A stretch of 18,645 bases of DNA from Candidatus Omnitrophota bacterium (GTDB lineage Bacteria > Omnitrophota > Gorgyraeia > B26-G9): contig JAGLQQ010000101.1 of NCBI GenBank assembly GCA_023136735.1, positions 1 through 18,645 of the forward strand, given 5' to 3'. A program made the position numbers and the translations under genes. Each line of letters starts with the position of its first letter. Within the stretch, counting starts at the first letter, position 1. Positions 1-7,653 of this stretch are shown piece after piece. The notes beneath the pieces are model-generated. The model did no database searches. It was not told where the DNA came from and worked only from the letters and a program-made list of their open reading frames with translations.

Positions 1-30
1 AACGTTTGCGAATGCCTTACATCTGCACAT

Positions 31-60
31 TTTACAACAGTGCCATATTAAACGTAAGAT
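31..60 (+). promoter_or_regulatory. possible weak promoter before DUF1844 gene
   Basis: TTTACA at 31-36 matches the -35 consensus in five of six positions. TAAGAT at 55-60 matches the -10 consensus in four of six, with an 18-base spacer. The predicted transcript would begin near 67, just before the ribosome binding site. This is a pattern match only, and transcription could equally come from upstream of the window. Confidence 0.25.
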
Positions 61-84
61 TGTCGGCACACTAAGGAGGATCAC

Positions 85-471
85 ATGAGCGAAAAGAAGG
101 TCGATGAAGGCTGGAAAGAGAAAGTGGAAAAGGAACAGGAGACATTAAAGCAGGAAAATATTGAAAATAGTACATCTATTAATAAAAAAGCTGTAAACAC
201 AGAAAGTGAAAACTTTGAAATGCCTCCTGTTGATTTTAATTTATTTGTCAGCAGTCTAGGTATGCAGGCTTTAATGGCACTCGGGGATATAGAGAATCCC
301 ATGACAGGTTCCAAAGATATACAGCTTCCTCAGGGAAAATATCTGATAGATACACTGGAAATGCTGCAAGTGAAAACAAAAGGAAATTTAGACTCAGCTG
401 AAGACAATATGATAGAAACTATGTTATACGAACTGCGGATGAAATACATAGCGATATCAAAGGATAAATAA
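85..471 (+). CDS. DUF1844 domain protein
   Basis: A 128-residue protein of unknown function. The first 45 residues are charged, low-complexity and probably disordered. From about residue 47 the sequence matches the DUF1844 pattern: a PPVDF start, then a helix with SSLGMQALMALG, a GDIENP turn, an LPQGKYLIDTLEMLQ segment and a final helix ending ELRMKYIA. No catalytic residues are apparent, and there is no signal peptide or membrane segment, so it is likely cytoplasmic. The start is supported by a strong AAGGAGG at 73-79, five bases before the ATG. It ends 54 bases before the recA start, and recA has its own promoter in that gap. The family identity is recognised from memory; no function can be inferred. 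Confidence 0.85.
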   Translation: MSEKKVDEGWKEKVEKEQETLKQENIENSTSINKKAVNTESENFEMPPVDFNLFVSSLGMQALMALGDIENPMTGSKDIQLPQGKYLIDTLEMLQVKTKGNLDSAEDNMIETMLYELRMKYIAISKDK

Positions 472-475
472 GTAG

Positions 476-504
476 TTGAAAAATAAGGATGTTATCGATA
501 TAAT
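476..504 (+). promoter_or_regulatory. recA promoter, near-consensus sigma70
   Basis: TTGAAA at 476-481 matches the -35 box in five of six positions and TATAAT at 499-504 is a perfect -10 box, separated by exactly 17 bases. Transcription would start near 511, giving a leader of only about 15 bases before the recA start chosen here. An 8-base palindrome TATCGATA (493-500) overlaps the upstream edge of the -10 box. I see no LexA-like operator of the E. coli (CTGT-N8-ACAG) or Gram-positive (GAAC-N4-GTTC) type. Confidence 0.75.
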
Positions 505-525
505 ATAATAACTATGGAGGTAGAA

Positions 526-1557
526 ATGCAGAAGAAAAATGTAAAAGATGAAGTGAAAAATGTGAACACGGAAAGTTCCCCAAAAGCAAAAGCTCTTGAG
601 CTTGCTCTTAGTCATATTGAAAAGCAATTCGGTAAGGGTTCAATAATGAAATTGGGGCAAAACACTAAATTGGACATTGATGTTATCTCCTCAGGAGCAT
701 TAAGCCTTGATATTGCTCTTGGCGTAGGTGGATTACCAAGAGGCCGTATAGTTGAGATTTATGGACCGGAATCAAGCGGGAAAACAACATTAGCTTTAAG
801 TGCCGCGGCACAGGCTCAGAAAACAGGCGGAGTAGCTGCTTTTATCGATGCTGAACATGCTTTTGAACCTAGTTACGCGAAAAAGCTTGGACTGAATCTC
901 GATGACCTGCTTATTTCTCAACCAGATACAGGAGAGCAAGCTTTAGAAATCGCTGAAACACTTGTAAGAAGCAATGCTGTAGACTTAATCATTATCGATT
1001 CTGTTGCCGCTTTGACTCCACGAGCTGAGATTGAAGGTGATATGGGCGATTCTCATATGGGACTGCACGCAAGATTGATGTCACAGGCTTTAAGAAAATT
1101 AACCGGAGCTATTTCAAAATCCAAAACATGCGTTGTTTTTATCAACCAGATTCGCATGAAAATCGGCGTAATGTTCGGCAATCCCGAAACAACAACCGGT
1201 GGAAATGCCTTAAAATTTTATGCATCGGTGCGTTTGGACATTAGAAGAATTGAAACTTTAAAAACCGCGGATAGTGTTATCGGTACTCGTGTACGGGTAA
1301 AAGTTGTTAAAAATAAGGTCGCCGCCCCCTTTAAGCAGGCTGAATTTGATATTATGTACGCTGAAGGGATATCCAAAGAATCTAATATACTGGATCTGGG
1401 CATTCGCCAAGGATTAATTCTCAAATCAGGCGCCTGGTTTACCTGTGGAGAGGAAAAACTTGGACAGGGCAAGGAAAAAGCCAAGGAATTCTTAAGAGAA
1501 AATAAGAAGCTCTCAGATGAGATTGAGAAGAAAATTAGACAGGCAGTTAATCTTTAA
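526..1557 (+). CDS. recA: RecA recombinase
   Basis: ATP-dependent strand-exchange protein of homologous recombination and, in many bacteria, the co-protease that triggers SOS. The 343-residue product has the Walker A motif GPESSGKT (about residues 80-87), the Walker B stretch LIIIDS (about 154-159), the MGDSHMGLHARLMSQALRKLT loop and the FINQIRMKIGVMFGNPETTTGG loop-2 region. The usual acidic C-terminal tail is short; it ends in a basic/mixed helix. An ATG at 514 would add four residues, but it is embedded in the GGAGG (516-520) that serves as ribosome binding site for the ATG at 526, so I prefer 526. The gene has its own strong promoter and is followed by a 172-base gap with a hairpin. Confidence 0.98.
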   Translation: MQKKNVKDEVKNVNTESSPKAKALELALSHIEKQFGKGSIMKLGQNTKLDIDVISSGALSLDIALGVGGLPRGRIVEIYGPESSGKTTLALSAAAQAQKTGGVAAFIDAEHAFEPSYAKKLGLNLDDLLISQPDTGEQALEIAETLVRSNAVDLIIIDSVAALTPRAEIEGDMGDSHMGLHARLMSQALRKLTGAISKSKTCVVFINQIRMKIGVMFGNPETTTGGNALKFYASVRLDIRRIETLKTADSVIGTRVRVKVVKNKVAAPFKQAEFDIMYAEGISKESNILDLGIRQGLILKSGAWFTCGEEKLGQGKEKAKEFLRENKKLSDEIEKKIRQAVNL

Positions 1558-1666
1558 TACAGGTCATTCCTATTTAAAGTGGAATAGTTTCTGTAAGATA
1601 ATAAAAGTGAAGCAGTTAGATAAAAATAAGAATTACCCATGTAATCTAGTTTTAATCTGTGTAATC

Positions 1667-1700
1667 AGGTTCTTTTACCACATTAAACAAGAAAGAACCT
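1667..1700 (+). repeat. 9-bp perfect inverted repeat between recA and htrA
   Basis: AGGTTCTTT (1667-1675) is exactly complementary to AAAGAACCT (1692-1700), with one further possible wobble pair inside and a loop of about 14 bases. Only three T residues follow, so as a rho-independent terminator it is poor. It could be a partial terminator, an mRNA-stabilising hairpin or an operator in front of htrA. It is the main structure in the 172-base gap 1558-1729, which otherwise holds three TAATC copies (1642, 1653, 1662) and no convincing promoter. Confidence 0.5.
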
Positions 1701-1729
1701 TTAATACTCTCCAAAGGCAGTGAAAAGGT

Positions 1730-3256
1730 ATGTTAGAAAAATCTAATAAATTAATCAGTGTGTTCATAGTATTTGGGATTTTTATTCAATTAGCAAGTAA
1801 TGTATTTGCTTTGAATGTTAGCCAAAGCAAAAACTCCCTAAAGATCATTGAACAGTTGGAAGATAGCGTTTTCCAAGTAGCTGAAAACGTTGGCAGCGCG
1901 GTTGTAGGAATCAGCACGCAAAGAAACAGACTGGTTACATCTTATTTTAGGAAATACGGTGATGAGTTTTTTAATGAATTTTTCCAAACCTTTTTTTTCG
2001 GAGATTCTTCTCAACGAGAATACAAGCAAATAGGCCTTGGCTCAGGAGTGATTATTAATCCAGATGGACATATACTAACAAATGAGCATGTAATAGCCGG
2101 CGCTGACAAAATTAAAGTAACTCTTGCTGATGGACGGGAATTTGAAGCGGAATTAAAAGGTGCTGATTATAGGTCAGATATAGCCTTAATAAAAATTAAT
2201 GCCCTTGATCTTCCATATGCTGAACTAGGTGACTCTGATGCCCTTAGAACCGGTCAATGGGCTATTGCCATAGGGAATCCATTTAGTTTTGCCATATCAA
2301 ATCCAAAACCAGTAGTTACTTTTGGTATTATCAGCGCCTTGGCGCGTACTTTGCCCAAGACTAACCATAGAAGTAGAGCATATCTGGATTTGATTCAAAC
2401 TGACGCGGCTATAAATTCTGGGAATTCCGGTGGACCTTTGGTAAGCATTCAGGGAGAAGTGATTGGAATAAATGCGGCAATTTTAAACACTGGCGGATCA
2501 GATGGAATAGGTTTCGCCATCCCTATAAATGATGCCAAAATAATAATTGAAAATCTTCTGCGTGGTGAAAAGCTTATTTACAGATGGATTGGAATAAGTA
2601 TCCAGGATATTAACCACGTAATGGCTGAATACTTTGATCTGAAAAAGGCACAGGGCGCATTGGTACTGAAGGTGTCAAAAAACAGCCAGGCTGAGGCTGC
2701 TGGATTATGCCCTCAGGACATCATCATGAAGTTTAACTCTGAAAAAGTGGAAAATTCGCTTGATTTTATAAAAAAAATCAGCCGAGTGAATACGGGCGAT
2801 ATAATAAAGCTTAAAATTTTTAGAAACTCTTTGCCTCGCACGATAATAGTAAAATTAAACGAAAAACCAAAGGAATTGGAGTTATCCCTGAACCAAAAGC
2901 CGCCCAAAAGCAAAAAAGCAAAAAAGAAAGAGTCCCCACAGGACAGTGATACACACAACAACAAAAGATCAGACGCAAAAACTCCACTTAAAACATGGCG
3001 AGGCATGAAAGTAGCTGAAATAACTAAGGAGTTTGCTGATAATTTTCAAATTGAAACTTATATTGGAGTTATCGTTACCAAAGTTATTGCAGGCACTCCA
3101 GCCGAAGGAGCCGGAATAAGAGTAAAAGATATTATTACTCAAATAAATACTTCTAATATTCAGACTCTGGAGGACTACTTGTTTGCCATTTCTAAATCTT
3201 CGGGGAAAGTACTGATTAAGACTAATAGAGCTTATTTAATGATTCAGGAGCAATAA
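1730..3256 (+). CDS. htrA: HtrA/Deg-family periplasmic serine protease
   Basis: Envelope quality-control protease of 508 residues. Residues 1-27 form a signal peptide: a basic start, a hydrophobic core and a VFA cleavage site before L28. The trypsin-like domain spans about 38-280, with the catalytic triad H120 (TNEHV), D150 (SDIAL) and S233 (NSGNSGGPL). A phenylalanine-rich LA-loop (FFNEFFQTFFFG) lies around residues 80-91, as in DegP/DegQ. PDZ1 covers about 287-378 and PDZ2 about 423-505, joined by a Lys-rich, probably disordered linker at 380-420. Length and two-PDZ layout match DegP/DegQ rather than DegS. The ribosome binding site is weak: AAAGG at 1713-1717 lies 12 bases from the ATG. The gene is placed between recA and recX, with recX starting 21 bases downstream. 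DegP and DegQ cannot be told apart from sequence alone. Confidence 0.95.
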   Translation: MLEKSNKLISVFIVFGIFIQLASNVFALNVSQSKNSLKIIEQLEDSVFQVAENVGSAVVGISTQRNRLVTSYFRKYGDEFFNEFFQTFFFGDSSQREYKQIGLGSGVIINPDGHILTNEHVIAGADKIKVTLADGREFEAELKGADYRSDIALIKINALDLPYAELGDSDALRTGQWAIAIGNPFSFAISNPKPVVTFGIISALARTLPKTNHRSRAYLDLIQTDAAINSGNSGGPLVSIQGEVIGINAAILNTGGSDGIGFAIPINDAKIIIENLLRGEKLIYRWIGISIQDINHVMAEYFDLKKAQGALVLKVSKNSQAEAAGLCPQDIIMKFNSEKVENSLDFIKKISRVNTGDIIKLKIFRNSLPRTIIVKLNEKPKELELSLNQKPPKSKKAKKKESPQDSDTHNNKRSDAKTPLKTWRGMKVAEITKEFADNFQIETYIGVIVTKVIAGTPAEGAGIRVKDIITQINTSNIQTLEDYLFAISKSSGKVLIKTNRAYLMIQEQ

Positions 3257-3277
3257 GAAAGGTTTATTACCTATCCG

Positions 3278-3742
3278 ATGTTAAGTGAATTAGAATCCGC
3301 GAAAAATTTTGCTTTGAGGTTAATAAAGTTCCGTACGCGCTCAAAGTACGAACTCCTTAATCGTTTAAAAAGAAAGCACTACCCGGAAGAAATAATTAAA
3401 CAAGTTCTTGATTTATTGACGAATTTAGGGTATGTTGATGACTTAACCTTTGCTAAGGCATGGGTTAATGGCAGATTACACTTTAAGCCGCGCAGCAGAA
3501 AGCTTCTAGCTTATGAACTTAAAAATAAGGGCATAGAGGAAACAATAATTGAAGGTTGCCTTGCTGGATTAAACTCAAAAATCGAAGAGCAAATAGCCAG
3601 TAAATTGGTACAAAAAAAGATTTTGAAATTTAAGGGATTATCCAGGGAAACTAAAAAAAGACGTTTGATCGGATATTTATCAAGACGCGGATTCTCAGGT
3701 GGTATTTCATATAAAATTATAAATGAATTGGAAGAACTGTGA
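3278..3742 (+). CDS. recX: RecX regulatory protein
   Basis: Small helical protein (154 residues) that in studied bacteria binds RecA filaments and modulates their activity. Recognisable RecX features are an N-terminal ALRLIKFRTRSKYELLNRLKRK helix pair, the LLTNLGYVDDLTFAKAWVNGR segment (about residues 47-67) typical of the family, and the PRSRKLLAYELKNKGI repeat. The C-terminal RRLIGYLSRRGF segment is the third repeat. Length is normal for the family. It ends with TGA overlapping the GTG start of alaS by four bases (GTGA), so the two are probably translationally coupled. It is one gene removed from recA because htrA intervenes. Confidence 0.93.
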   Translation: MLSELESAKNFALRLIKFRTRSKYELLNRLKRKHYPEEIIKQVLDLLTNLGYVDDLTFAKAWVNGRLHFKPRSRKLLAYELKNKGIEETIIEGCLAGLNSKIEEQIASKLVQKKILKFKGLSRETKKRRLIGYLSRRGFSGGISYKIINELEEL

Positions 3743-6396
3743 AAAGTAATGAAGTTAGACAAAAATTCCTGAAATTTTTTGAAAAACGCGGTCATAAAAT
3801 AATTGAAAGCGACTCACTCGCTCCCGCAAATGATAAATCTGTTTTATTTACATCAGCTGGAATGAATCAGTTTAAAGAGCAGTTTATGGGAAATATTACT
3901 GATTTTAGAAGAGCTGCAAGTTCTCAAAAATGTATGCGTACGGCTGATTTAATAAATGTAGGGAAAAGCCCTACACACCATACTTTTTTCGAAATGCTGG
4001 GTAATTTTTCTTTTGGAGACTATTTTAAAGAAGACGCGATACTTTGGGCTTGGGAGTTTATAACTGAGGAGTTATTACTTCCAAAAGAAAGATTATGGGT
4101 ATCAGTGCATACTAGCGATGATGAAGCTTATGATATCTGGATTAAGCAAATAAAAATTTCAATAGATAAAATTGTTAAGCTTGGCGATAAAGATAACTTT
4201 TGGCCGGCTAATGCCCCAAAAGACGGGCCGAATGGGCCTTGCGGGCCATGTTCTGAGATATTTTATGATTGGGGCAAGGAATACGGTTGTAAGGATCCTA
4301 AGTGTTCTCCTGCATGTGATTGCAAGAGATTTTCTGAAATCTGGAATCTTGTTTTCACTCAATATGAAAGACAAAGTGATGGGAATCTAATTCCACTACC
4401 TAGTAATAATATTGATACAGGCATGGGACTTGAACGAATAACCAGTGTGGTTCAGAATGTAAGAGAAAACTACGCGACTGATTTATTTGTTCCAATTTTA
4501 GAATCAATAACAGAACTTTTAAATCGAAAAAATATTATAGCTGATAGCGCGTGGTTTAATACTCGCGCAAAAGCTGTGGCTGATCATATCCGGGCTGCTT
4601 CTTTTGCTATTGCTGATGGGGTAATTCCTGCTAATGAAACTCGCGGATATGTTATTAGAAAATTAATTCGACGTTCAATTATGAATTTGAAGGCTGTTGG
4701 AGTAAAAGGCCCTTTTTGTTATGGCCTGGTCAATAGTATCGCAATTGTAATGCAGGAGCAATATCCCCAGATTAAAAGAAAGCGCGAGACTATTGCCGGA
4801 ATAATTAAAAATGAAGAAGAAATGTTCTGGAAAATCCTTGATGAACGCAGTGAGGAAAACGCGCGGCTGTTTAAAGCGCTTACTCAGAATTTAAGCTGTG
4901 AAACTCCCGCTCAACTGGCTTTCAATCAATATGATACTTTCGGAGTTCCACTTGAAATCAGCAAAGAAAATGCTCAGAAAGCGGGGTTAAAAATTTTAGA
5001 TGAGGATTTTGAGAAATTAATGGATGCCCAAAGAGATCGATCAAGAAGCGGAACTCAGATATCTAGTGAAATTTTCTCAAAAAGCATTGGGCATTTAATC
5101 AAAGATTTGACCACTGAATTTACCGGATATGTAGAACTAGAAACAGAAGCTAAAGTTACCGCGCTTTTGCAGGCAGATATTTTAAAAGACGAAGTTTTCG
5201 ACACTGATGAAATTCATCAAGTAGATGTAGTGCTTGATAAGACACCTTTTTATGTTGAAGCTGGCGGTCAGGCAGGGGATTTGGGTGAAATTGTACTTGA
5301 GAATGAAAGTGTTATCCAAGTTGTTAAAACTATAAAAGTGAATAATTCAATTTTTCATAGATGCCTGGTAGATAAAGGCTCGATTAAGAAGGGCGATGAA
5401 GTGATTGTAAGGGTCACTCCGCGAGAGCATCGAGTTGCTACGATGAGAAATCACACAGCAACGCATTTATTGCAGTATGCTTTGAGGGAAATTCTCGGTG
5501 ATAGTGTTGAACAGTCTGGTTCATATGTAAATAGTGAAAAGTTACGTTTTGATTTCACACATTTAAAAGCATTAAAAAAAGAAACAATAGGAAAAGTTGA
5601 GAAATTGGTAAATGTTCTTATTTGGGAGAATTTAGTGGTTCAGACCAATGTAATGAAAATTGAAGACGCGAAAAAATCAGGCGCGTTAGCTTTCTTCGAT
5701 GATAAGTATGGAGATACCGTACGTGTTGTATCTATCGAAAATATTTCTAAGGAATTTTGCGGCGGCACTCATGTTAAAGCAATTGGACAGATAGGATTAT
5801 TTAAGATTGTTTCTGAGAGCTCAATTGCTCAAGGTATTAGACGGATTGAAGGAGTTACTGGTTTAAAGGCTTTTGAGCTGCTTGAGATGAATGAAGCTTT
5901 ACTTGATGAACTTAGTGCGGCACTTAAAGTTACACCTGATAATTTAAATGAGACTGTAGAAAAGCTCATAAAGCAGATAAAAAATCAGGAAAAGGAGCTG
6001 GCTGATTTTAAATTGGGATCACTTCGCAATGATGTAAGTGCCCTTATAGACTCTTGCGTTAAAGTCGATAATATTAGCGTGATTGTAAAGGAATTCAAGA
6101 ACTATGATGTCAACGCGCTTAGAAAGATGAATGATCTGCTGAAAGTGAAAGCAGATCCAATGATTTCTGTGCTGGGGACAACCAGCAGTAAACCGATGAT
6201 TATAGTTGGCCTCAGCGCGGCCTTGGTTAATAAAGGCCTTGATGCTGTAGAGATTATTAAAGAGCTATCCGCTTTGACTGGCGGCGGCGGTGGAGGAAAA
6301 AAATACCTTGCTCAGGCTGGCGCAAAAGATGCTGATGGTTTACGCGCGGCTATATCGCGGGCACCAAAAATTATTGAAAATTTCTTAAAAAAATAG
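3739..6396 (+). CDS. alaS: Alanyl-tRNA synthetase
   Basis: Charges tRNA-Ala with alanine. The 885-residue protein has the full bacterial layout: class II catalytic domain (about 1-235, with FTSAGMNQFKEQFMG, the CMRTADLINVG and FFEMLGNFSFGDYFK motifs and GMGLERI motif 3), the tRNA-recognition helical domain, and the editing domain with zinc-site motifs H572-x3-H576 (HTATH) and C674-GGT-H678. A C-terminal C-Ala domain carries a six-glycine run (about 848-853). The start is GTG, overlapping the recX stop, with GGAAGA just upstream. The usual text after the glycine run (typically R-P-D-M-A-Q-A-G) reads KKYLAQAG here. It sits 16 bases before hisD. Confidence 0.98.
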   Translation: MKSNEVRQKFLKFFEKRGHKIIESDSLAPANDKSVLFTSAGMNQFKEQFMGNITDFRRAASSQKCMRTADLINVGKSPTHHTFFEMLGNFSFGDYFKEDAILWAWEFITEELLLPKERLWVSVHTSDDEAYDIWIKQIKISIDKIVKLGDKDNFWPANAPKDGPNGPCGPCSEIFYDWGKEYGCKDPKCSPACDCKRFSEIWNLVFTQYERQSDGNLIPLPSNNIDTGMGLERITSVVQNVRENYATDLFVPILESITELLNRKNIIADSAWFNTRAKAVADHIRAASFAIADGVIPANETRGYVIRKLIRRSIMNLKAVGVKGPFCYGLVNSIAIVMQEQYPQIKRKRETIAGIIKNEEEMFWKILDERSEENARLFKALTQNLSCETPAQLAFNQYDTFGVPLEISKENAQKAGLKILDEDFEKLMDAQRDRSRSGTQISSEIFSKSIGHLIKDLTTEFTGYVELETEAKVTALLQADILKDEVFDTDEIHQVDVVLDKTPFYVEAGGQAGDLGEIVLENESVIQVVKTIKVNNSIFHRCLVDKGSIKKGDEVIVRVTPREHRVATMRNHTATHLLQYALREILGDSVEQSGSYVNSEKLRFDFTHLKALKKETIGKVEKLVNVLIWENLVVQTNVMKIEDAKKSGALAFFDDKYGDTVRVVSIENISKEFCGGTHVKAIGQIGLFKIVSESSIAQGIRRIEGVTGLKAFELLEMNEALLDELSAALKVTPDNLNETVEKLIKQIKNQEKELADFKLGSLRNDVSALIDSCVKVDNISVIVKEFKNYDVNALRKMNDLLKVKADPMISVLGTTSSKPMIIVGLSAALVNKGLDAVEIIKELSALTGGGGGGKKYLAQAGAKDADGLRAAISRAPKIIENFLKK

Positions 6397-6412
6397 ATTA
6401 ACGAGGTGTTAG

Positions 6413-7633
6413 ATGAAAGTAGTAAAATTTTCAGATAAGACATTAGAAAAAATTTACAGCAGGCTTGCGCACCGTAAAGTGCGGGTTAAAAAAACTGTAG
6501 AAAAAATCCTAAGTGATGTCTCAGCAAAAGGTGATGAAGCTTTAATTAAATACACCAAAAAGCTTGACGGAGCCGCGCTTACACAGAAACAAATACGTGT
6601 TAGTGAGTCAGAGACTAGCGGAGCTTATCAAAATATTGAGTCTGCATTTATTTCCAGTTTGAAAATCGCAACGAATAATGTCACGCGTTTTTATAAAAAG
6701 CAGATAAAAAAATCATGGAAATTAAAAGGAGAAGACGGCATAACTACAGGCGAGATATTCAACCCGATCGAACGAGTTGGAGTGTATGTGCCAAGCGGTA
6801 CAGCACCGCTGGTTTCATCTGTATATATGAGTGTATTACCGGCTAAAATTGCTGGTGTCAGTGAGATATACCTAGCCACTCCGCCAAACGCGGACGGACT
6901 TGTTAATCCATATATTTTAGCTGTCGCGAGTCTTTTAAAAGTGAAAGCTGTTTTTAAATTAGGTGGTGCTCAAGCAATAGGAGCTATGGCTTTTGGAACT
7001 AAAACCGTGCCAAAAGTGGATAAAATAGTAGGCCCGGGCAATGATTATGTAACTGAGGCAAAAAGACAGGTTTTTGGATACTGTGATATTGATATGCTTG
7101 CCGGTCCTAGTGAGGTAGTTATAATTGCTAATAACTTTGCGAATCCTGCTCATGTTATTGCAGATCTTTATGCCCAGGCTGAACATAAGCTAGGTATTGG
7201 AATACTTATTACCACCTCTAAAAAACTAGCTAATATTGTTCGAAAAGAAGCGGCTAATGGCTATGTGATTATGGTGAAAAACCTTGATGAGGCTATTGAT
7301 GTTTCAAACAGAATCGCGCCTGAACATTTGGAGATAATGGTTAGGCAGCCTAATAAGCTGTTAAAAAAGATCCGTAATGCGGGTGCTGTTTTTGTTGGTC
7401 CGTATTCTCCTGTTGTTGTTGGAGATTATATATCAGGACCTAGCCATGTATTACCCACATCAGGCACAGCTCGGTTTTTCTCAGGTCTTGGCCTTAATGA
7501 TTTTATGAAAAGTACACATGTTATAAGCTATACTAAGAAAGCTTTAGAAAAAGTTGCTCCGGCAATTGAAAAAATCGCCTCCCTCGAGGGAATGAAAAGA
7601 CATGTCCAATCATTAAAAGCAAGGTTAGAATAA
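6413..7633 (+). CDS. hisD: Histidinol dehydrogenase
   Basis: Catalyses the last two oxidation steps of histidine synthesis, from L-histidinol to L-histidine, using NAD and a zinc ion. Expected zinc ligands are present: Q255 and H258 (AQAEH), D338 (GDYISGPSH) and H397 (EGMKRH). The catalytic pair E304-H305 is in IAPEHLEI. The substrate and cofactor motifs VGVYVPSGTAPLVSSVYM and GGAQAIGAMAFGT are intact. At 406 residues it is somewhat short. The segment between ITTSKKLANIVRKEA and NGYVIMVKNLDEA lacks about 18-20 residues that most HisD proteins have there (the region with an LPR motif). GAGGTG at 6403-6408 precedes the ATG. It is the first gene of a partial his cluster, with hisB 20 bases downstream. 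Confidence 0.96.
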   Translation: MKVVKFSDKTLEKIYSRLAHRKVRVKKTVEKILSDVSAKGDEALIKYTKKLDGAALTQKQIRVSESETSGAYQNIESAFISSLKIATNNVTRFYKKQIKKSWKLKGEDGITTGEIFNPIERVGVYVPSGTAPLVSSVYMSVLPAKIAGVSEIYLATPPNADGLVNPYILAVASLLKVKAVFKLGGAQAIGAMAFGTKTVPKVDKIVGPGNDYVTEAKRQVFGYCDIDMLAGPSEVVIIANNFANPAHVIADLYAQAEHKLGIGILITTSKKLANIVRKEAANGYVIMVKNLDEAIDVSNRIAPEHLEIMVRQPNKLLKKIRNAGAVFVGPYSPVVVGDYISGPSHVLPTSGTARFFSGLGLNDFMKSTHVISYTKKALEKVAPAIEKIASLEGMKRHVQSLKARLE

Positions 7634-7653
7634 ATTAGGGGAGTTAAATTATT

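Noticed and set aside
2..88. Open frame from the window edge ending in an ATGA overlap with the DUF1844 start
   Set aside because: The overlap style would fit this genome, but only 28 codons are visible and they match no family I recognise; the other two frames also remain open for 16-23 codons, so the evidence is too thin.
472..525. LexA operator in the recA promoter
   Set aside because: No CTGT-N8-ACAG or GAAC-N4-GTTC pattern is present; TATCGATA alone is too short to call.
1218..1484. Minus-strand ORFs opposite recA, alaS, trpD, trpB and others
   Set aside because: All lie wholly or mostly opposite well-supported plus-strand genes and show no domain, signal peptide or ribosome binding site; they are antisense shadows.
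1566..1585. ATTCC/GGAAT 5-bp hairpin just after recA as a terminator
   Set aside because: The stem is short, the loop is 10 bases and the following AGTTTCT is a poor T-run.
1517..1723. 68-codon plus-strand ORF spanning the recA end and the gap before htrA
   Set aside because: It starts inside recA in another frame, has no ribosome binding site of its own, and its translation is low-complexity with no recognisable domain.
4172..4390. 72-codon plus-strand ORF inside alaS
   Set aside because: It is out of frame within the conserved AlaRS catalytic core, which fully explains the sequence.
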